Of a stretch of DNA of 64,000 nucleotides, positions 16,897 to 30,306 are shown in pieces. Numbering within the stretch: the first letter of the stretch is position 1; each line of letters opens with the position of its first letter. The notes below the pieces were generated by a model, which saw only the letters and a list, made by a program, of their open reading frames with translations, was not told where the DNA came from and searched no databases. The DNA is taken from positions 496,001-560,000 of the forward strand of contig NZ_BIXZ01000001.1 of the NCBI RefSeq assembly GCF_005406125.1. The letters run 5' to 3'. Both the position numbers and the translations under genes were made by a program. This stretch comes from Haloarcula mannanilytica (GTDB taxonomy: Archaea > Halobacteriota > Halobacteria > Halobacteriales > Haloarculaceae).

Positions 16897-17811
16897 ATGG
16901 AACAACAGGTTCGGATCCTCGGCGTTCCGATGGACCTCGGAGCAGACCGCCGTGGCGTCGACATGGGGCCGTCGGCGATCCGGTACGGCGGACTGGCCGA
17001 CCAACTGGCGAGTGCCGGCATCGACTGCATTGACGGCGGCGACATCGCCGTGCCGCGACCGGAGGAGTCGGACCCGGATGCGGGCGGGCTCTCGTCCGGT
17101 CGGGCCAAGTTCTTCAGAGAGACGAAAGAAGTGTGCGAGGACGTGGCGACAGCCGTCAATGCCACGCTTCTGGAGGGCCAGTTCCCGCTCGTGCTGGGCG
17201 GCGACCACTCCATCGGCATCGGAACGATGGCCGGTGCGGCCCGCGACGACGAGGAGCTGGGCGTCATCTGGTTCGATGCCCACGGCGACTTCAACACGCC
17301 GGAGACGACGCCAAGCGGCAACATCCACGGGATGTCGCTGGCGGCCGTCCTCGGGGACGGGGCGTTTGCGGACCACGACTGGGCGCACACCCCCGAAATC
17401 CGTGAGGAGAACGTCGTCATCGTCGGCTTGCGGGACGTGGACGACGGGGAGCGCCGCCGGCTGTACGAAAGCGACGTGACCGCGTTTACCATGTCGGACA
17501 TCGACACCCGCGGCGCGCCGGAGGTCGTGGCAGAGGCACTGGAGATCGCCACCGACGGCACAGACGGGATGCACGTCTCACTCGACCTCGACTGGCTCGA
17601 CCCGACGGAAGCGCCGGGGGTCGGCACACCGGTCCGAGGCGGGGTCTCCTACCGCGAGGCCCACATCGCAATGGAGTACGTCGCCGAACACCACGACCAG
17701 TTGCGCTCGATGGAGATGGTCGAGGTAAACCCGATTCTCGACGAGCACAACCGTACCGCCGAACTGGGCTGTGAACTCGTCGCCAGCGCCTTCGGCAAGC
17801 GCGTGCTGTAG
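16897..17811 (+). CDS. rocF: Arginase (ureohydrolase family)
   Basis: A 304-aa binuclear-manganese enzyme hydrolysing arginine to ornithine and urea. Metal ligands are in GGDHSIG, WFDAHGDFNTPETTPSGNIHG and SLDLDWLDP, and EVNPILDE carries the conserved Glu. The NTPETTPSGNIHG loop favours arginase over agmatinase, in which the DAH-x-D loop differs. ATG 16897 lies about 28 nt after a TATTTAG element. It fits arginine catabolism as seen in haloarchaea. No urease or ornithine aminotransferase is in the window. Its stop directly abuts that of the convergent flavoprotein. Confidence 0.93.
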   Translation: MEQQVRILGVPMDLGADRRGVDMGPSAIRYGGLADQLASAGIDCIDGGDIAVPRPEESDPDAGGLSSGRAKFFRETKEVCEDVATAVNATLLEGQFPLVLGGDHSIGIGTMAGAARDDEELGVIWFDAHGDFNTPETTPSGNIHGMSLAAVLGDGAFADHDWAHTPEIREENVVIVGLRDVDDGERRRLYESDVTAFTMSDIDTRGAPEVVAEALEIATDGTDGMHVSLDLDWLDPTEAPGVGTPVRGGVSYREAHIAMEYVAEHHDQLRSMEMVEVNPILDEHNRTAELGCELVASAFGKRVL

Positions 17812-18858
17812 TTATCCGAACCCCTCGTACTGCATCTCGGACTCGGGAATCCCAACGCTTCGGGCAGCCCGGACCAGCGTCGACACCATCGCGCTGATGC
17901 CACAGGCGTACAGTTCGACGTTCGACGGGTCGATGCGGGCGTCGACGCCGGACTGGGGGCGCTGGCTTCGAACAGACTCGAACCGCTCCGGCAGATCCGC
18001 GCTCTCCAGGGCGTCGCGTTTTACGTGGTTGACGAACACCGACTGGACGTAATCGGTCGCGCCGTCCCAGTCGGTCAACAGTGGTTCGCGCGTAAGCGTG
18101 GGGACGAAGTGGAAGTGGTTGTACTGGGCGTCGAGCCGCCGAAAGTGCTCACGGTGGGGGAGGTCGTCCTCCCAGCCACAGCCCAGAAACAGCCAGATGT
18201 CACGGGGCTTGCCGTCAACCACGTCCCGCCCTTGCTCGAACGTGTAGTCGATCATGCTCTTGAACGGCGCGACGCCGGTCCCGGTCGCCAGAAAGACCAT
18301 GTCCCGGCTCGATGGCGGGTCCAGTACCATGTCGCCGTTCGGTCCGCGGACGACGACCTCCTCGCCGACGCGGACGCGTTCGAACAGCCCGCTGGTGAGC
18401 TTTCCGCCGGGGACCAGCCGGATGCAAAACTCCAGTTCGTCCTCGCTCGGGGAGTTCGCCAGCGAGTACGCTCGCGGCGTGTTCCGGAGCCGGAGCGTGA
18501 CGTACTGTCCAGGCGCGAAATCGAGGTCCACGTCGGGCTTGACACGGAGGCGCAACAGCGAGGGGTAGGGACGGTCGAAGCGCTCGGCCAGCGTCTCGAT
18601 CCGCGCGAGCCGCCGTTTCGACGCCCCGGCATCGCGCAGGCGGTCGAGCAACGCCGGCCACTGGATTGTCGATCCGCTCCGGGCAGCTGCCAACCACGAC
18701 CGCTCTCCGACAGGGGCGATCTGCTCCCGGACCGCAGACAGCACCTCGTTGTTGCGGTTGCGGTCCATCGGCTCGACGAGCGTCACCCGCGCGCCCTCGG
18801 TGACCAGCGGCAACTGCGCCGCCCGGTCGTGCTGTGAGAGATGCTTGGGCAGATCCAT
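17812..18858 (-). CDS. Ferredoxin/flavodoxin-NADP+ reductase-like FAD oxidoreductase
   Basis: A 348-aa protein. The N-terminal 90 residues are poorly characterised. The FAD-binding barrel then has FAPGQYVTLRL and RAYSLANSPSED (the RxYS motif) and GGKLTSGLF. The NAD(P) domain has FLATGTGVAPFKSMIDY and FLGCGWEDDLPHREHF, and ends ELYACGISAMVSTLV. The terminal CG-x-M element and missing 2Fe-2S Cys cluster place it with single-domain FNR or hydroxylase reductases that hand electrons to a separate protein. The frame extends 17 codons upstream of ATG 18858, but that ATG gives MDLPKHLSQHD with halophilic composition. The partner is unknown. Confidence 0.85.
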   Translation of the reverse strand: MDLPKHLSQHDRAAQLPLVTEGARVTLVEPMDRNRNNEVLSAVREQIAPVGERSWLAAARSGSTIQWPALLDRLRDAGASKRRLARIETLAERFDRPYPSLLRLRVKPDVDLDFAPGQYVTLRLRNTPRAYSLANSPSEDELEFCIRLVPGGKLTSGLFERVRVGEEVVVRGPNGDMVLDPPSSRDMVFLATGTGVAPFKSMIDYTFEQGRDVVDGKPRDIWLFLGCGWEDDLPHREHFRRLDAQYNHFHFVPTLTREPLLTDWDGATDYVQSVFVNHVKRDALESADLPERFESVRSQRPQSGVDARIDPSNVELYACGISAMVSTLVRAARSVGIPESEMQYEGFG

Positions 18859-18913
18859 AACCGGGGTACGACGCCGACACCTGTATGTCTGCCCCACCAC
18901 CTTTTTCATCGTC

Positions 18914-19022
18914 GCCGTTCCTCGCTCGCTTTGCTCGCTGCGGGGACGGCTCCTCGAAAAACGTGGGGAAAAAGGCGCGAATCGCTCCGCGATTCGCGTG
19001 AAACTCGGCGCAAGCGCCGAGT
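18914..19022. repeat. Hairpin cluster downstream of gyrA
   Basis: Three inverted repeats in the 201-bp gap between gyrA and the flavoprotein gene. A GCCGT.../...ACGGC pair closes over 18914-18950. A 9-bp stem lies at 18976-18984/18990-18998, and a perfect 9-bp stem at 19003-19011/19014-19022 with a 2-nt loop. The style matches the cluster after udp. It probably ends gyrA transcription. Confidence 0.5.
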
Positions 19023-19059
19023 ATGCTAGCTACTATTGGTCTGACGCCGCGTGGTCCGT

Positions 19060-23441
<4,382 letters not shown>

Positions 23442-23465
23442 TTACCCGTGCTAATACAGGGGAAC

Positions 23466-23494
23466 GTATAAAGCTCCCGCACGCGCGCGGGAGC
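23466..23494 (-). promoter_or_regulatory. gyrB promoter with adjoining palindrome
   Basis: Minus-strand CTTTATAC (23473-23466) is the TATA box, about 31 nt ahead of gyrB. Directly abutting it on the BRE side is an 8-bp inverted repeat, GCTCCCGC (23473-23480) and GCGGGAGC (23487-23494). It is well placed to influence TFB binding or act as an operator; that role is inferred. Confidence 0.5.
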
Positions 23495-23540
23495 GTGATT
23501 TCGGGCGACGGCGTTCACTTTCACCGCGGTGGCGATTACC

Positions 23541-23546
23541 TTATAA
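23541..23546 (+). promoter_or_regulatory. TATA box of top6B
   Basis: TTATAA lies about 31 nt before the top6B ATG at 23575, giving a leaderless or near-leaderless transcript. Confidence 0.6.
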
Positions 23547-23574
23547 CCCCGACGCGGGTACGTACCGCACGACA

Positions 23575-25965
23575 ATGACCTCGTATCAGTCGCGGCTCGG
23601 CGAGGGCGAGGGGATCGCCGAGGAGTTGGCCGAGTCCCAGCGGGCCATCTCCATCGCCGAGTTCTTCGAGAAGAACAAGCACATGCTGGGCTTCGACTCG
23701 GAGGCCCGGGCGCTCGTCACGGCCGTCAAGGAAGCCGTCGACAACGCGCTCGACGCCTGCGAAGAGGCCGGTATTCTCCCCGATATCTACGTCGAAATCC
23801 AGGAGTCCGGCGACTACTACAAGTTGGTCGTCGAGGACAACGGCCCCGGCATCACGAAGGAACAGGCACCGAAAATCTTCGGGAAGCTCCTCTATGGCTC
23901 CCGTTTTCACGCCAGAGAGCAGAACCGCGGGCAGCAGGGAATCGGGATTTCTGCAGCCGTGCTCTACTCGCAGCTCACCTCCGGCAAACCGGCGAAAATC
24001 ACCTCCCGGCCGAAGGGCCAGGACGAGGCCCAGTACTTCGAACTCATCGTCGATACGGACACGAACGAACCCGAAATCAGCGTCGACGAGACGACGACGT
24101 GGGAACGGCCCCACGGAACGCGCATCGAACTGGAGATGGAGGCCAACATGCGGGCCCGCTCGACGCTGCGGGACTACATCCAGGACACCGCCGTCGTCAA
24201 CCCCCACGCGCGCATCGAGTTCGACGAACCGGGGCTTGACGAGTCCCTGAAGTTCGAGCGGGCCGAGCGCGCTGAACTCCCCGACGAGACCGAGGAGATT
24301 CGCCCCCATCCACACGGCGTCGAACTCGGGACGCTCCTGAAGATGCTCGAAGCGACGGATTCGTACTCGGTTTCGGGATTCATGCAGGAGGAGTTCACCC
24401 GCGTCGGCGGGAAGACCGCTGACAGCGTCATCGCGAACTTCAACGACCGCCACTACGGCCGCGGCATGGCCTGGCAGCCGCCGAAGGTCAACGAGGACGC
24501 CGACATCGAGGCCGCCGTCGAGGACGCCGTGGCGAACAAAGGCGCTGAAACCACTGCGACGTTCGCCGCCGCCGTCTCCGATGCCATCCACGACCGCGAC
24601 CGGGTCGCGTACCACGAGGTCGAATCTATCGTCGACGAAGCCGCCGACGAGGCCGAGGCCGACGGCGACACCACCTTCGGTGCGACAGTTCGAGAAAACG
24701 CCGTCGACGCCGCCTGGGTTGCCGTCACCGACGAACTGACCGCCGACCTCTATGCCCTCGTCGACGATGTGACGACGAAACGCAAAGACGACGCCGCAAT
24801 CGAAGGGCTAGCGAGCCGACTGGCCGACAAGTTCGCCGACGAGGGCCGCCACCAGTTGACTCGCGACGAACTCCGTGGCTACATCGACCGCGCGGCCGAC
24901 ATGACCGAGGAGCAGGACGACGCCACCTACGGGGATACAGCCCGCGAGAACGTCTTCGAGGCGCTCTGGACGGCCGCCGAGGGCGTTCCGGAAGAGCCAC
25001 CGAAAGTCGCCGATATCGCCGACGACCGCGACACGGCCAGTGAACTCCTGTCGGCGATGCGTGAGACGGACATCATCGCGCCGCCGACGGACTGTCTCTC
25101 CCCGATCAGTTCGGAACTGGTCGAGGAGGGGCTTCGCAAGGAGTTCGACGCGGACTTCTATGCCGCATCGACCCGGGACGCGTCGGTCCACGGCGGCGAC
25201 CCGTTCATCGTCGAGGCCGGCATCGCCTACGGCGGCGAACTCGAAGCCGAAGGACCCGTCGACGTGATGCGATTCGCCAACCGCGTCCCGCTGGTGTACC
25301 AGCGCGGGGCCTGTGCGACGACGGACGTAGTAAAATCCATCCGCTGGCGAAACTACAACCTCGACCAGCCCGGCGGCTCCGGCATCCCGAAGGGACCGGC
25401 CGTCATCATGGTCCACGTCGCCTCGACGAATGTTCCCTTCACCAGCGAATCGAAGGACGCCATCGCCAACGTCCCCGAGATGGAAGACGAGATCGAACTC
25501 GCCATCCGGGAGGCCGCCCGCGAACTCAAGAGCTACCTGAACAAGCGCCAGTCGATGCAACAGCGCCGCGAGAAACAGGACAAACTGGCGACCATTCTGC
25601 CGGAGATGGCCGAGAAACTCACTGAAGTGACCGGCAACGACGACCTCCACATCGACGACTCGCTGGCCCGCATCATGAACAACGTCCTCGTCGAGCGCGA
25701 GGTCGAAGACGGCACCGTCCGGGTCCACATCGAGAACAACGACGACACGAACGCGGACGTGGAACTGACCGACATCGTCACTGCCGAACCGCAGGACACC
25801 AACGGCGCGACGGTCGTCGAGATGGACGGCGAGTGGTTCGTCAAGTGGTCCCCAACTGTGGGGGCCGGCGAGACCGCCGTGCTGGAATACAGCGTCGCCG
25901 GCGAGGCCGAGTTCACCGTCTCGGTCGACGGCATCGAAGACGAGAAACTCACGGTGAACGCCTGA
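23575..25965 (+). CDS. top6B: DNA topoisomerase VI subunit B, enlarged form
   Basis: GHKL-type ATPase and transducer subunit of the type IIB topoisomerase, 796 aa. ATPase motifs are [14 protein letters not shown] (51-64), VVEDNGPGI (85-93) and [15 protein letters not shown] (119-133). The helix-two-turns-helix region includes [18 protein letters not shown] (269-286). The transducer starts at [13 protein letters not shown] (500-512) and includes the switch-Lys segment [11 protein letters not shown]. Crenarchaeal Top6B is near 530 aa. The extra mass here is an acidic helical insert at about 300-495, made of two similar modules, plus a C-terminal Ig-like extension. The stop is one base from top6A. 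Confidence 0.97.
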   Translation: MTSYQSRLGEGEGIAEELAESQRAISIAEFFEKNKHMLGFDSEARALVTAVKEAVDNALDACEEAGILPDIYVEIQESGDYYKLVVEDNGPGITKEQAPKIFGKLLYGSRFHAREQNRGQQGIGISAAVLYSQLTSGKPAKITSRPKGQDEAQYFELIVDTDTNEPEISVDETTTWERPHGTRIELEMEANMRARSTLRDYIQDTAVVNPHARIEFDEPGLDESLKFERAERAELPDETEEIRPHPHGVELGTLLKMLEATDSYSVSGFMQEEFTRVGGKTADSVIANFNDRHYGRGMAWQPPKVNEDADIEAAVEDAVANKGAETTATFAAAVSDAIHDRDRVAYHEVESIVDEAADEAEADGDTTFGATVRENAVDAAWVAVTDELTADLYALVDDVTTKRKDDAAIEGLASRLADKFADEGRHQLTRDELRGYIDRAADMTEEQDDATYGDTARENVFEALWTAAEGVPEEPPKVADIADDRDTASELLSAMRETDIIAPPTDCLSPISSELVEEGLRKEFDADFYAASTRDASVHGGDPFIVEAGIAYGGELEAEGPVDVMRFANRVPLVYQRGACATTDVVKSIRWRNYNLDQPGGSGIPKGPAVIMVHVASTNVPFTSESKDAIANVPEMEDEIELAIREAARELKSYLNKRQSMQQRREKQDKLATILPEMAEKLTEVTGNDDLHIDDSLARIMNNVLVEREVEDGTVRVHIENNDDTNADVELTDIVTAEPQDTNGATVVEMDGEWFVKWSPTVGAGETAVLEYSVAGEAEFTVSVDGIEDEKLTVNA

Positions 25966-25966
25966 T

Positions 25967-27073
25967 ATGAGCACCGATTCAGACACCACACCAGACACCG
26001 AGGAAGCGCGCGAGCAACTCATCGACCTCGCGGCGGACTTCTACGACCAGTTCGCCGACGGCGAGGTCCCGACGATGACCATCCCGACCCGGACCAAATC
26101 AAACATCGTCTTCGACGAGGACGAGCAGGTCTGGGTGTACGGCGACCGGAACTCCACCCGGTCAGCGAAGACGATATCCGGAGCCGAGAAGATTCTGAAG
26201 GCGGTCTACACCATCGACTTCCTCTCTCAGCAACTGGAGGAGGACCGCTCCTCGACCCTGCGTGAACTGTACTACCTCTCGGAGTCCTGGGACCTCGACG
26301 AGGCCCAGTTCAACACGCAGGACGAGTCGAACAACCTCATCGAGGACCTCGAAATCGTCTCCGACGTGAAACGCGAGGACTTCCACATGCGCCCGGAGGA
26401 GTCCGGCGCGAAGGTGATGGGACCGCTGCTCCTCCGAGAGCAGACCAATCGCGGCGACCGCGAGATCCACTGTCAGGACGACGTGGGACAGGGCGGCTAC
26501 CAGATTCCGAACAACCCCGACACCATCGAGTTTCTCGACAACGACGCGAAGTTCGTCCTCTGCGTGGAGACCGGTGGGATGCGCGACCGCCTCGTCGAGA
26601 ACGGCTTCGACGACGAGTACGACGCCCTGGTCGTCCACCTCGGCGGCCAGCCCGCGCGGGCGACCCGGCGGCTCATCAAGCGCCTCCACGACGAACTCGG
26701 CCTCCCGGTCACGGTGTTCACTGACGGTGACCCGTGGTCGTACCGCATCTTCGGGTCGGTCTCCTACGGCTCCATCAAATCGGCCCACCTCTCGGAGTAC
26801 CTGGCGACCCCCGAGGCCCAGTTCATTGGCATCCGCCCGGAGGACATCGTGGAGTACGAACTGCCGACGGACCCGCTGTCGGACTCCGACGTGAACGCCC
26901 TGGAGAGCGAACTGGAGGACCCACGCTTTCAGACGGAGTTCTGGGAGGAACAGATCGAGCTCCAACTGGACATCAACAAGAAGGCCGAGCAGCAGGCGCT
27001 CGCGTCTCGAGGGCTGGACTTCGTGACGGACACGTATCTGCCCGAGCGGCTGGACGAGATGGGGCTACTGTAG
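25967..27073 (+). CDS. top6A: DNA topoisomerase VI subunit A (Spo11-like)
   Basis: DNA-cleaving subunit, 368 aa, homologous to eukaryotic Spo11. The winged-helix (5Y-CAP) domain contains [20 protein letters not shown], in which Tyr103 of the Tyr102-Tyr103 pair is the expected nucleophile. TOPRIM residues are in VLCVETGGM (Glu) and [19 protein letters not shown] (Asp-x-Asp). It ends [15 protein letters not shown], typical for the subunit. With Top6B it forms an A2B2 enzyme relaxing positive and negative supercoils and decatenating chromosomes. The ATG follows the top6B stop after a single base, so expression is coupled. Confidence 0.97.
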   Translation: MSTDSDTTPDTEEAREQLIDLAADFYDQFADGEVPTMTIPTRTKSNIVFDEDEQVWVYGDRNSTRSAKTISGAEKILKAVYTIDFLSQQLEEDRSSTLRELYYLSESWDLDEAQFNTQDESNNLIEDLEIVSDVKREDFHMRPEESGAKVMGPLLLREQTNRGDREIHCQDDVGQGGYQIPNNPDTIEFLDNDAKFVLCVETGGMRDRLVENGFDDEYDALVVHLGGQPARATRRLIKRLHDELGLPVTVFTDGDPWSYRIFGSVSYGSIKSAHLSEYLATPEAQFIGIRPEDIVEYELPTDPLSDSDVNALESELEDPRFQTEFWEEQIELQLDINKKAEQQALASRGLDFVTDTYLPERLDEMGLL

Positions 27074-27161
27074 GCACGCGACTGGAGGACTGTCCAGCGG
27101 GCCGCAGTATTCAACAGCTGTGTGCGCTCACCGTCTTGGCTAGGCTGTACTAACGGACAGG

Positions 27162-27716
27162 TCAGCCGAGGACGTATCGCGCCCACGGGTAGCGGTCGAC
27201 AAGTGGGACGCCGTTGATTTCGTACTGTTCGATGTAGGCATCGAGGCCGAAGATCCGTCCGGCACCGAATGCAGCGACTGAGAGGAAGACGAGCATGTAC
27301 GCGAAGTCGCCGTTGATGTAGCCGTGGGCGATGTCCCAGTTGCCGAAGTAGAACATCACCATCATAAACGCGCCCCAGAACGCCGCGAGCCGGGTCAGAC
27401 AGCCGGCGATCAGTCCGAGTCCGATAAACAGCTGCCCCCAGGGAACTGCGACGTTCACGAAATCCATGAACCAGGGCGTCTGTGCCATCGAGAGAAAGAG
27501 ACCTGTCAGCGGACTGCCGTTCGCTGCCGGCGCGTTCTGGAGATACCCTGCGGCACTGAATCCGCCGCCAAGCAGTTTGTCCGAACCGGCCTGCAGGAAC
27601 GCGAGGCCCATCATCAAGCGGAGCGCCAGGATAAACCAGACGCTCAGGGTGTGTAGCTTCCCTTCCGCGGTCAATCCGCCGACTGTGCTTCGCAGGTCTA
27701 CTTCTGTTGAAGACAT
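27162..27716 (-). CDS. DoxX family membrane protein
   Basis: A 184-aa protein with about four membrane segments. LALRLMMGLAFLQAGSDKLLGG (about residues 30-50) is the DoxX opening motif, followed by a loop with WFMDFVNVAVPWGQLFIGLGLIAGCLTRLAAFWGAFMM and FAYMLVFLSVAAFGAGR. DoxX/DoxD relatives include the thiosulfate:quinone oxidoreductase subunit and stress-linked membrane proteins. No partner gene is nearby, so the role is open. The frame starts two codons earlier at a GTG; ATG 27716 is preferred. A minus-strand A/T box at 27734-27747 (TTATTTATAA) serves as promoter. Confidence 0.87.
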   Translation of the reverse strand: MSSTEVDLRSTVGGLTAEGKLHTLSVWFILALRLMMGLAFLQAGSDKLLGGGFSAAGYLQNAPAANGSPLTGLFLSMAQTPWFMDFVNVAVPWGQLFIGLGLIAGCLTRLAAFWGAFMMVMFYFGNWDIAHGYINGDFAYMLVFLSVAAFGAGRIFGLDAYIEQYEINGVPLVDRYPWARYVLG

Positions 27717-27733
27717 AGTCACAATTCCAATGA

Positions 27734-27747
27734 CAATTTATAAATAA
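27734..27747 (-). promoter_or_regulatory. TATA box of the DoxX gene
   Basis: The minus strand reads TTATTTATAAATTG, about 25 nt ahead of ATG 27716. It is one of the strongest A/T boxes in the window. Confidence 0.55.
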
Positions 27748-27793
27748 GTACCCCCCACCCACACGGACCAGGAATTCGCGACACTACTCCGTC

Positions 27794-28540
27794 TCAGTTC
27801 TCGTCCAGTACGACCGGCACGCCGCGTTTCGCTACGTCCTCGGCGAACGCCCCGGAATCCCCTTCCAGCGACTCGAACGTGTTGTAGTGCATCGGCAACA
27901 CGAGATCCGGGTCCATCTCCTCGGCGAGGTCGGCGGCGCTGTGGCGGTCCATCGTGTAGTTCTTGGCGATAGAGGGGACGAACAGCGACACGTCGAGTTC
28001 GGCGTGGCCGTCCAGCACGTCGCTGTCGCCGGGCCAGAACACGCGGGTGTCGCCGATGGCGACGAGGAAGCCACAGCCGATGCCCTTCGGGTGAATCGGG
28101 CTGCCATCGTCGTTGACGTTCGGGCCGTCCTCGTGGTTGTAGGCTGGCATCGTCCAGATGGGCACGTCGTCGACCAGGATGTCTGCCTCCATCCCCACTT
28201 TGCGGACCTCGTAGTCGAGGTCGGCCAGGCGGTCGAGGTCGCGGTCGGTCGCGTGGACGTTGATGCCCTCGAACGCGACGACGGTGGCGTCGTCGCTGGC
28301 GACGCGGCGGATGCCGTCGGGGTCGTAGTGGTGGATGTGGGTGACACAGACGATATCGCCGTCTTTCGGGGCGTAGTCCTGCGTCGGTGGGTGACCGATA
28401 CCGTCTTTATGCGGTTCCCACTCGCCGGTGAGAACGCCGTAGCGGCCGGGGTCGAAGTAGACGACCGTGTCGTCGCCTTCCAGCCGCAGCGTCGCGTAGC
28501 CGAGCCACTCCGCAGTGATGCCGTCGTGTCGGACTGTCAT
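27794..28540 (-). CDS. Metallo-beta-lactamase-fold hydrolase (UlaG-like)
   Basis: A 248-aa MBL-fold protein. WLGYATLRLEGDDTVVYFDPG opens the fold as in UlaG/RomA-type proteins. The first metal motif reads VTHIHHYDPDG, a variant of HxHxDH. A later His lies in MPAYNHEDG, the bridging Asp in FWPGDSDV, and the last His in LPMHYNTF. The combination points to a lactonase or phosphodiesterase-like activity rather than beta-lactam hydrolysis; the substrate is unknown. Start ATG 28540 is clear, with the divergent side free. The gene stands alone, 63 bp downstream of the DNA ligase gene on the same strand. Confidence 0.9.
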   Translation of the reverse strand: MTVRHDGITAEWLGYATLRLEGDDTVVYFDPGRYGVLTGEWEPHKDGIGHPPTQDYAPKDGDIVCVTHIHHYDPDGIRRVASDDATVVAFEGINVHATDRDLDRLADLDYEVRKVGMEADILVDDVPIWTMPAYNHEDGPNVNDDGSPIHPKGIGCGFLVAIGDTRVFWPGDSDVLDGHAELDVSLFVPSIAKNYTMDRHSAADLAEEMDPDLVLPMHYNTFESLEGDSGAFAEDVAKRGVPVVLDEN

Positions 28541-28603
28541 GTGTCCCGCTTCTCAGAGGGGACCATTACGCGTGTCGGTCCGACCTGCCGCAACTGGCCC
28601 TGA

Positions 28604-30268
28604 TTAGCCGTCGCCCGCCAGTCGGTCGACCCGTTCCAGCGAGTCGGCGTCGTCCGGGGTCTTGTCCTCGCGGACCGAAAGAAACCGTGGGAACCGGAGC
28701 GCATAGCCCGAGTCGTAGGACTGGGAGGCCTGTATCTCCTCGTAGCCGACCTCGAAGACAACCGCCGGGTCAAGGGTCACGTCGCGGCCGTCCTCACTGC
28801 GGATGTGCGGTTCGAAGCGTTCCGTCAGGTCCTCCAGTTCCGCGTCTGTGATACCCGTGGCGACGTTGCCAACGGTGGCGTAGCCGTCGTCGGTCCGCAA
28901 CGAAAGTTCGAACGACCCGAGGACGTTCGCCCGGCGGCCCTCGCCCCACTCCGCACCGGTGACCACACAGTCGAGCGTCTCCACGTCGGGCTTTCGCTTG
29001 CGCCAGTGCTTGCCCCGCTTGCCCGGCGAATAGCTCGCAGATGGGTCCTTCAGCATGATACCCTCCTGCCCGGCGGCGAGGGCGTTCGCCTCCAGGTCCG
29101 CGATTTCATCGGAGTCGTCGGACAGCCACATCTGCGAGACAATGTCGCTGTCGGCCGGGAACAGCGATTCCAGGCGGTCGTGGCGCGTCTCCAGCGGGGC
29201 ATCGAGCAGGTCCTCGCCGTCGGCGTGGAGGCAGTCGAATGCGTGCAGGCGGACGGCCACGTCCTCGCGGGCCGCGGCCACGTCGTGTTTCCGGCGGAAG
29301 CGACGCAGCACCTCCTGGAACGGAAGTGGGTCACCGTCCGCGTCGACCGCGACCACCTCGCCGTCGAGAATCGCCGGTGCGTCCAGCGTCGATTCGACGG
29401 CCTCGACCACCTCCGGAAGCGGGTTCGTGACTTCTTCCATGTTCCGGGAGAACAGCCGGGCGTCCTCGCCGTCGAAGTGGACCTGCACGCGAGCGCCGTC
29501 GTACTTCCACTCGACTGCGGCGCGGTCCCAGTCTTCGAGCGCGCCGGCCACCGTCCCGGCCTGGGCCAGCATCGCCTGGACCGGGCGGCCGACTTCGAGC
29601 GTGATGGTCGCCAGTCCCGCCTCGCCCTCCTCGCGGGCCACCTCGGCGACCATGCCGTAGTCGTTTGACACCTGCACGGCCCGTTCGACGGCGTCGACCG
29701 GCACGTCGAAGGCGGCCGCGACGGCGTCCCGGACGGTCCCTTCGCCGACGCCGATGCGCATTTCCGAGAGGACGAGGCGTGCGAGGTAGCTGGCTTCCGT
29801 CGGGGAGCACCGCGAGAACAGGCCAAAGAGGATGTCGACTTTCGTCCCCTGGCTCCCGCTGCCGTCAACTGCCGCCAGGTCCCGGAGCGTTGCATCGACT
29901 TCGGCGACGGTCAGCGCGTCGCTCCCGCCCCCGCCTGCGCCGAAGGCGGCGAGGCCCCGCTGGCCGCCGAGGTCGTAGCTGGCCGCGACGGCCCCGATCT
30001 CGCCCATGTCGGCGAGTCGCCCTTCCACGTCGTCGGCGCTGACGTTCTGCCCCGCAGCGCGGGCGATAGCTTCGTAGCAGAGCCGCGGGCCGATATCGAG
30101 CGTGCGGGACTCGTAGGCCGGGAAGACCCGGCCCTGGACAAAGCGGGCGAGCGTCGGGAGGTCCGGACCGGCCGCTTGGAACAGATCGGTCACCGCCTCG
30201 GTGATTGCGGTGTCGGCGCTCTCGGCTTCGATTTCCTCGGCGCGGTCTGCGAAGGCGGCGAACTCCAT
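28604..30268 (-). CDS. lig: ATP-dependent DNA ligase
   Basis: A 554-aa replicative ligase I homologue. The N-terminal helical DNA-binding domain (about residues 1-210) precedes the adenylation domain. The nucleotidyl-acceptor Lys255 is in EWKYDGARVQVHF. Further motifs are FSRNMEEVTNPLP (III), ILDGEVVAVDADG (IIIa/IV region), EGIMLKDPSASYSPGKRGKHW (IV/V) and the C-terminal OB fold with VVTGAEWGEGRRANVLGSF (VI). It seals Okazaki fragments and repair nicks. ATG 30268 starts MEFAAFADRAEEIE, typical of the family; an upstream open stretch of 14 codons overlaps the pilC stop and is unlikely to be used. Confidence 0.96.
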   Translation of the reverse strand: MEFAAFADRAEEIEAESADTAITEAVTDLFQAAGPDLPTLARFVQGRVFPAYESRTLDIGPRLCYEAIARAAGQNVSADDVEGRLADMGEIGAVAASYDLGGQRGLAAFGAGGGGSDALTVAEVDATLRDLAAVDGSGSQGTKVDILFGLFSRCSPTEASYLARLVLSEMRIGVGEGTVRDAVAAAFDVPVDAVERAVQVSNDYGMVAEVAREEGEAGLATITLEVGRPVQAMLAQAGTVAGALEDWDRAAVEWKYDGARVQVHFDGEDARLFSRNMEEVTNPLPEVVEAVESTLDAPAILDGEVVAVDADGDPLPFQEVLRRFRRKHDVAAAREDVAVRLHAFDCLHADGEDLLDAPLETRHDRLESLFPADSDIVSQMWLSDDSDEIADLEANALAAGQEGIMLKDPSASYSPGKRGKHWRKRKPDVETLDCVVTGAEWGEGRRANVLGSFELSLRTDDGYATVGNVATGITDAELEDLTERFEPHIRSEDGRDVTLDPAVVFEVGYEEIQASQSYDSGYALRFPRFLSVREDKTPDDADSLERVDRLAGDG

Positions 30269-30306
30269 CAGCCCACCGTACCCGATTGGGCACCGTAAAT
30301 CCAGCG

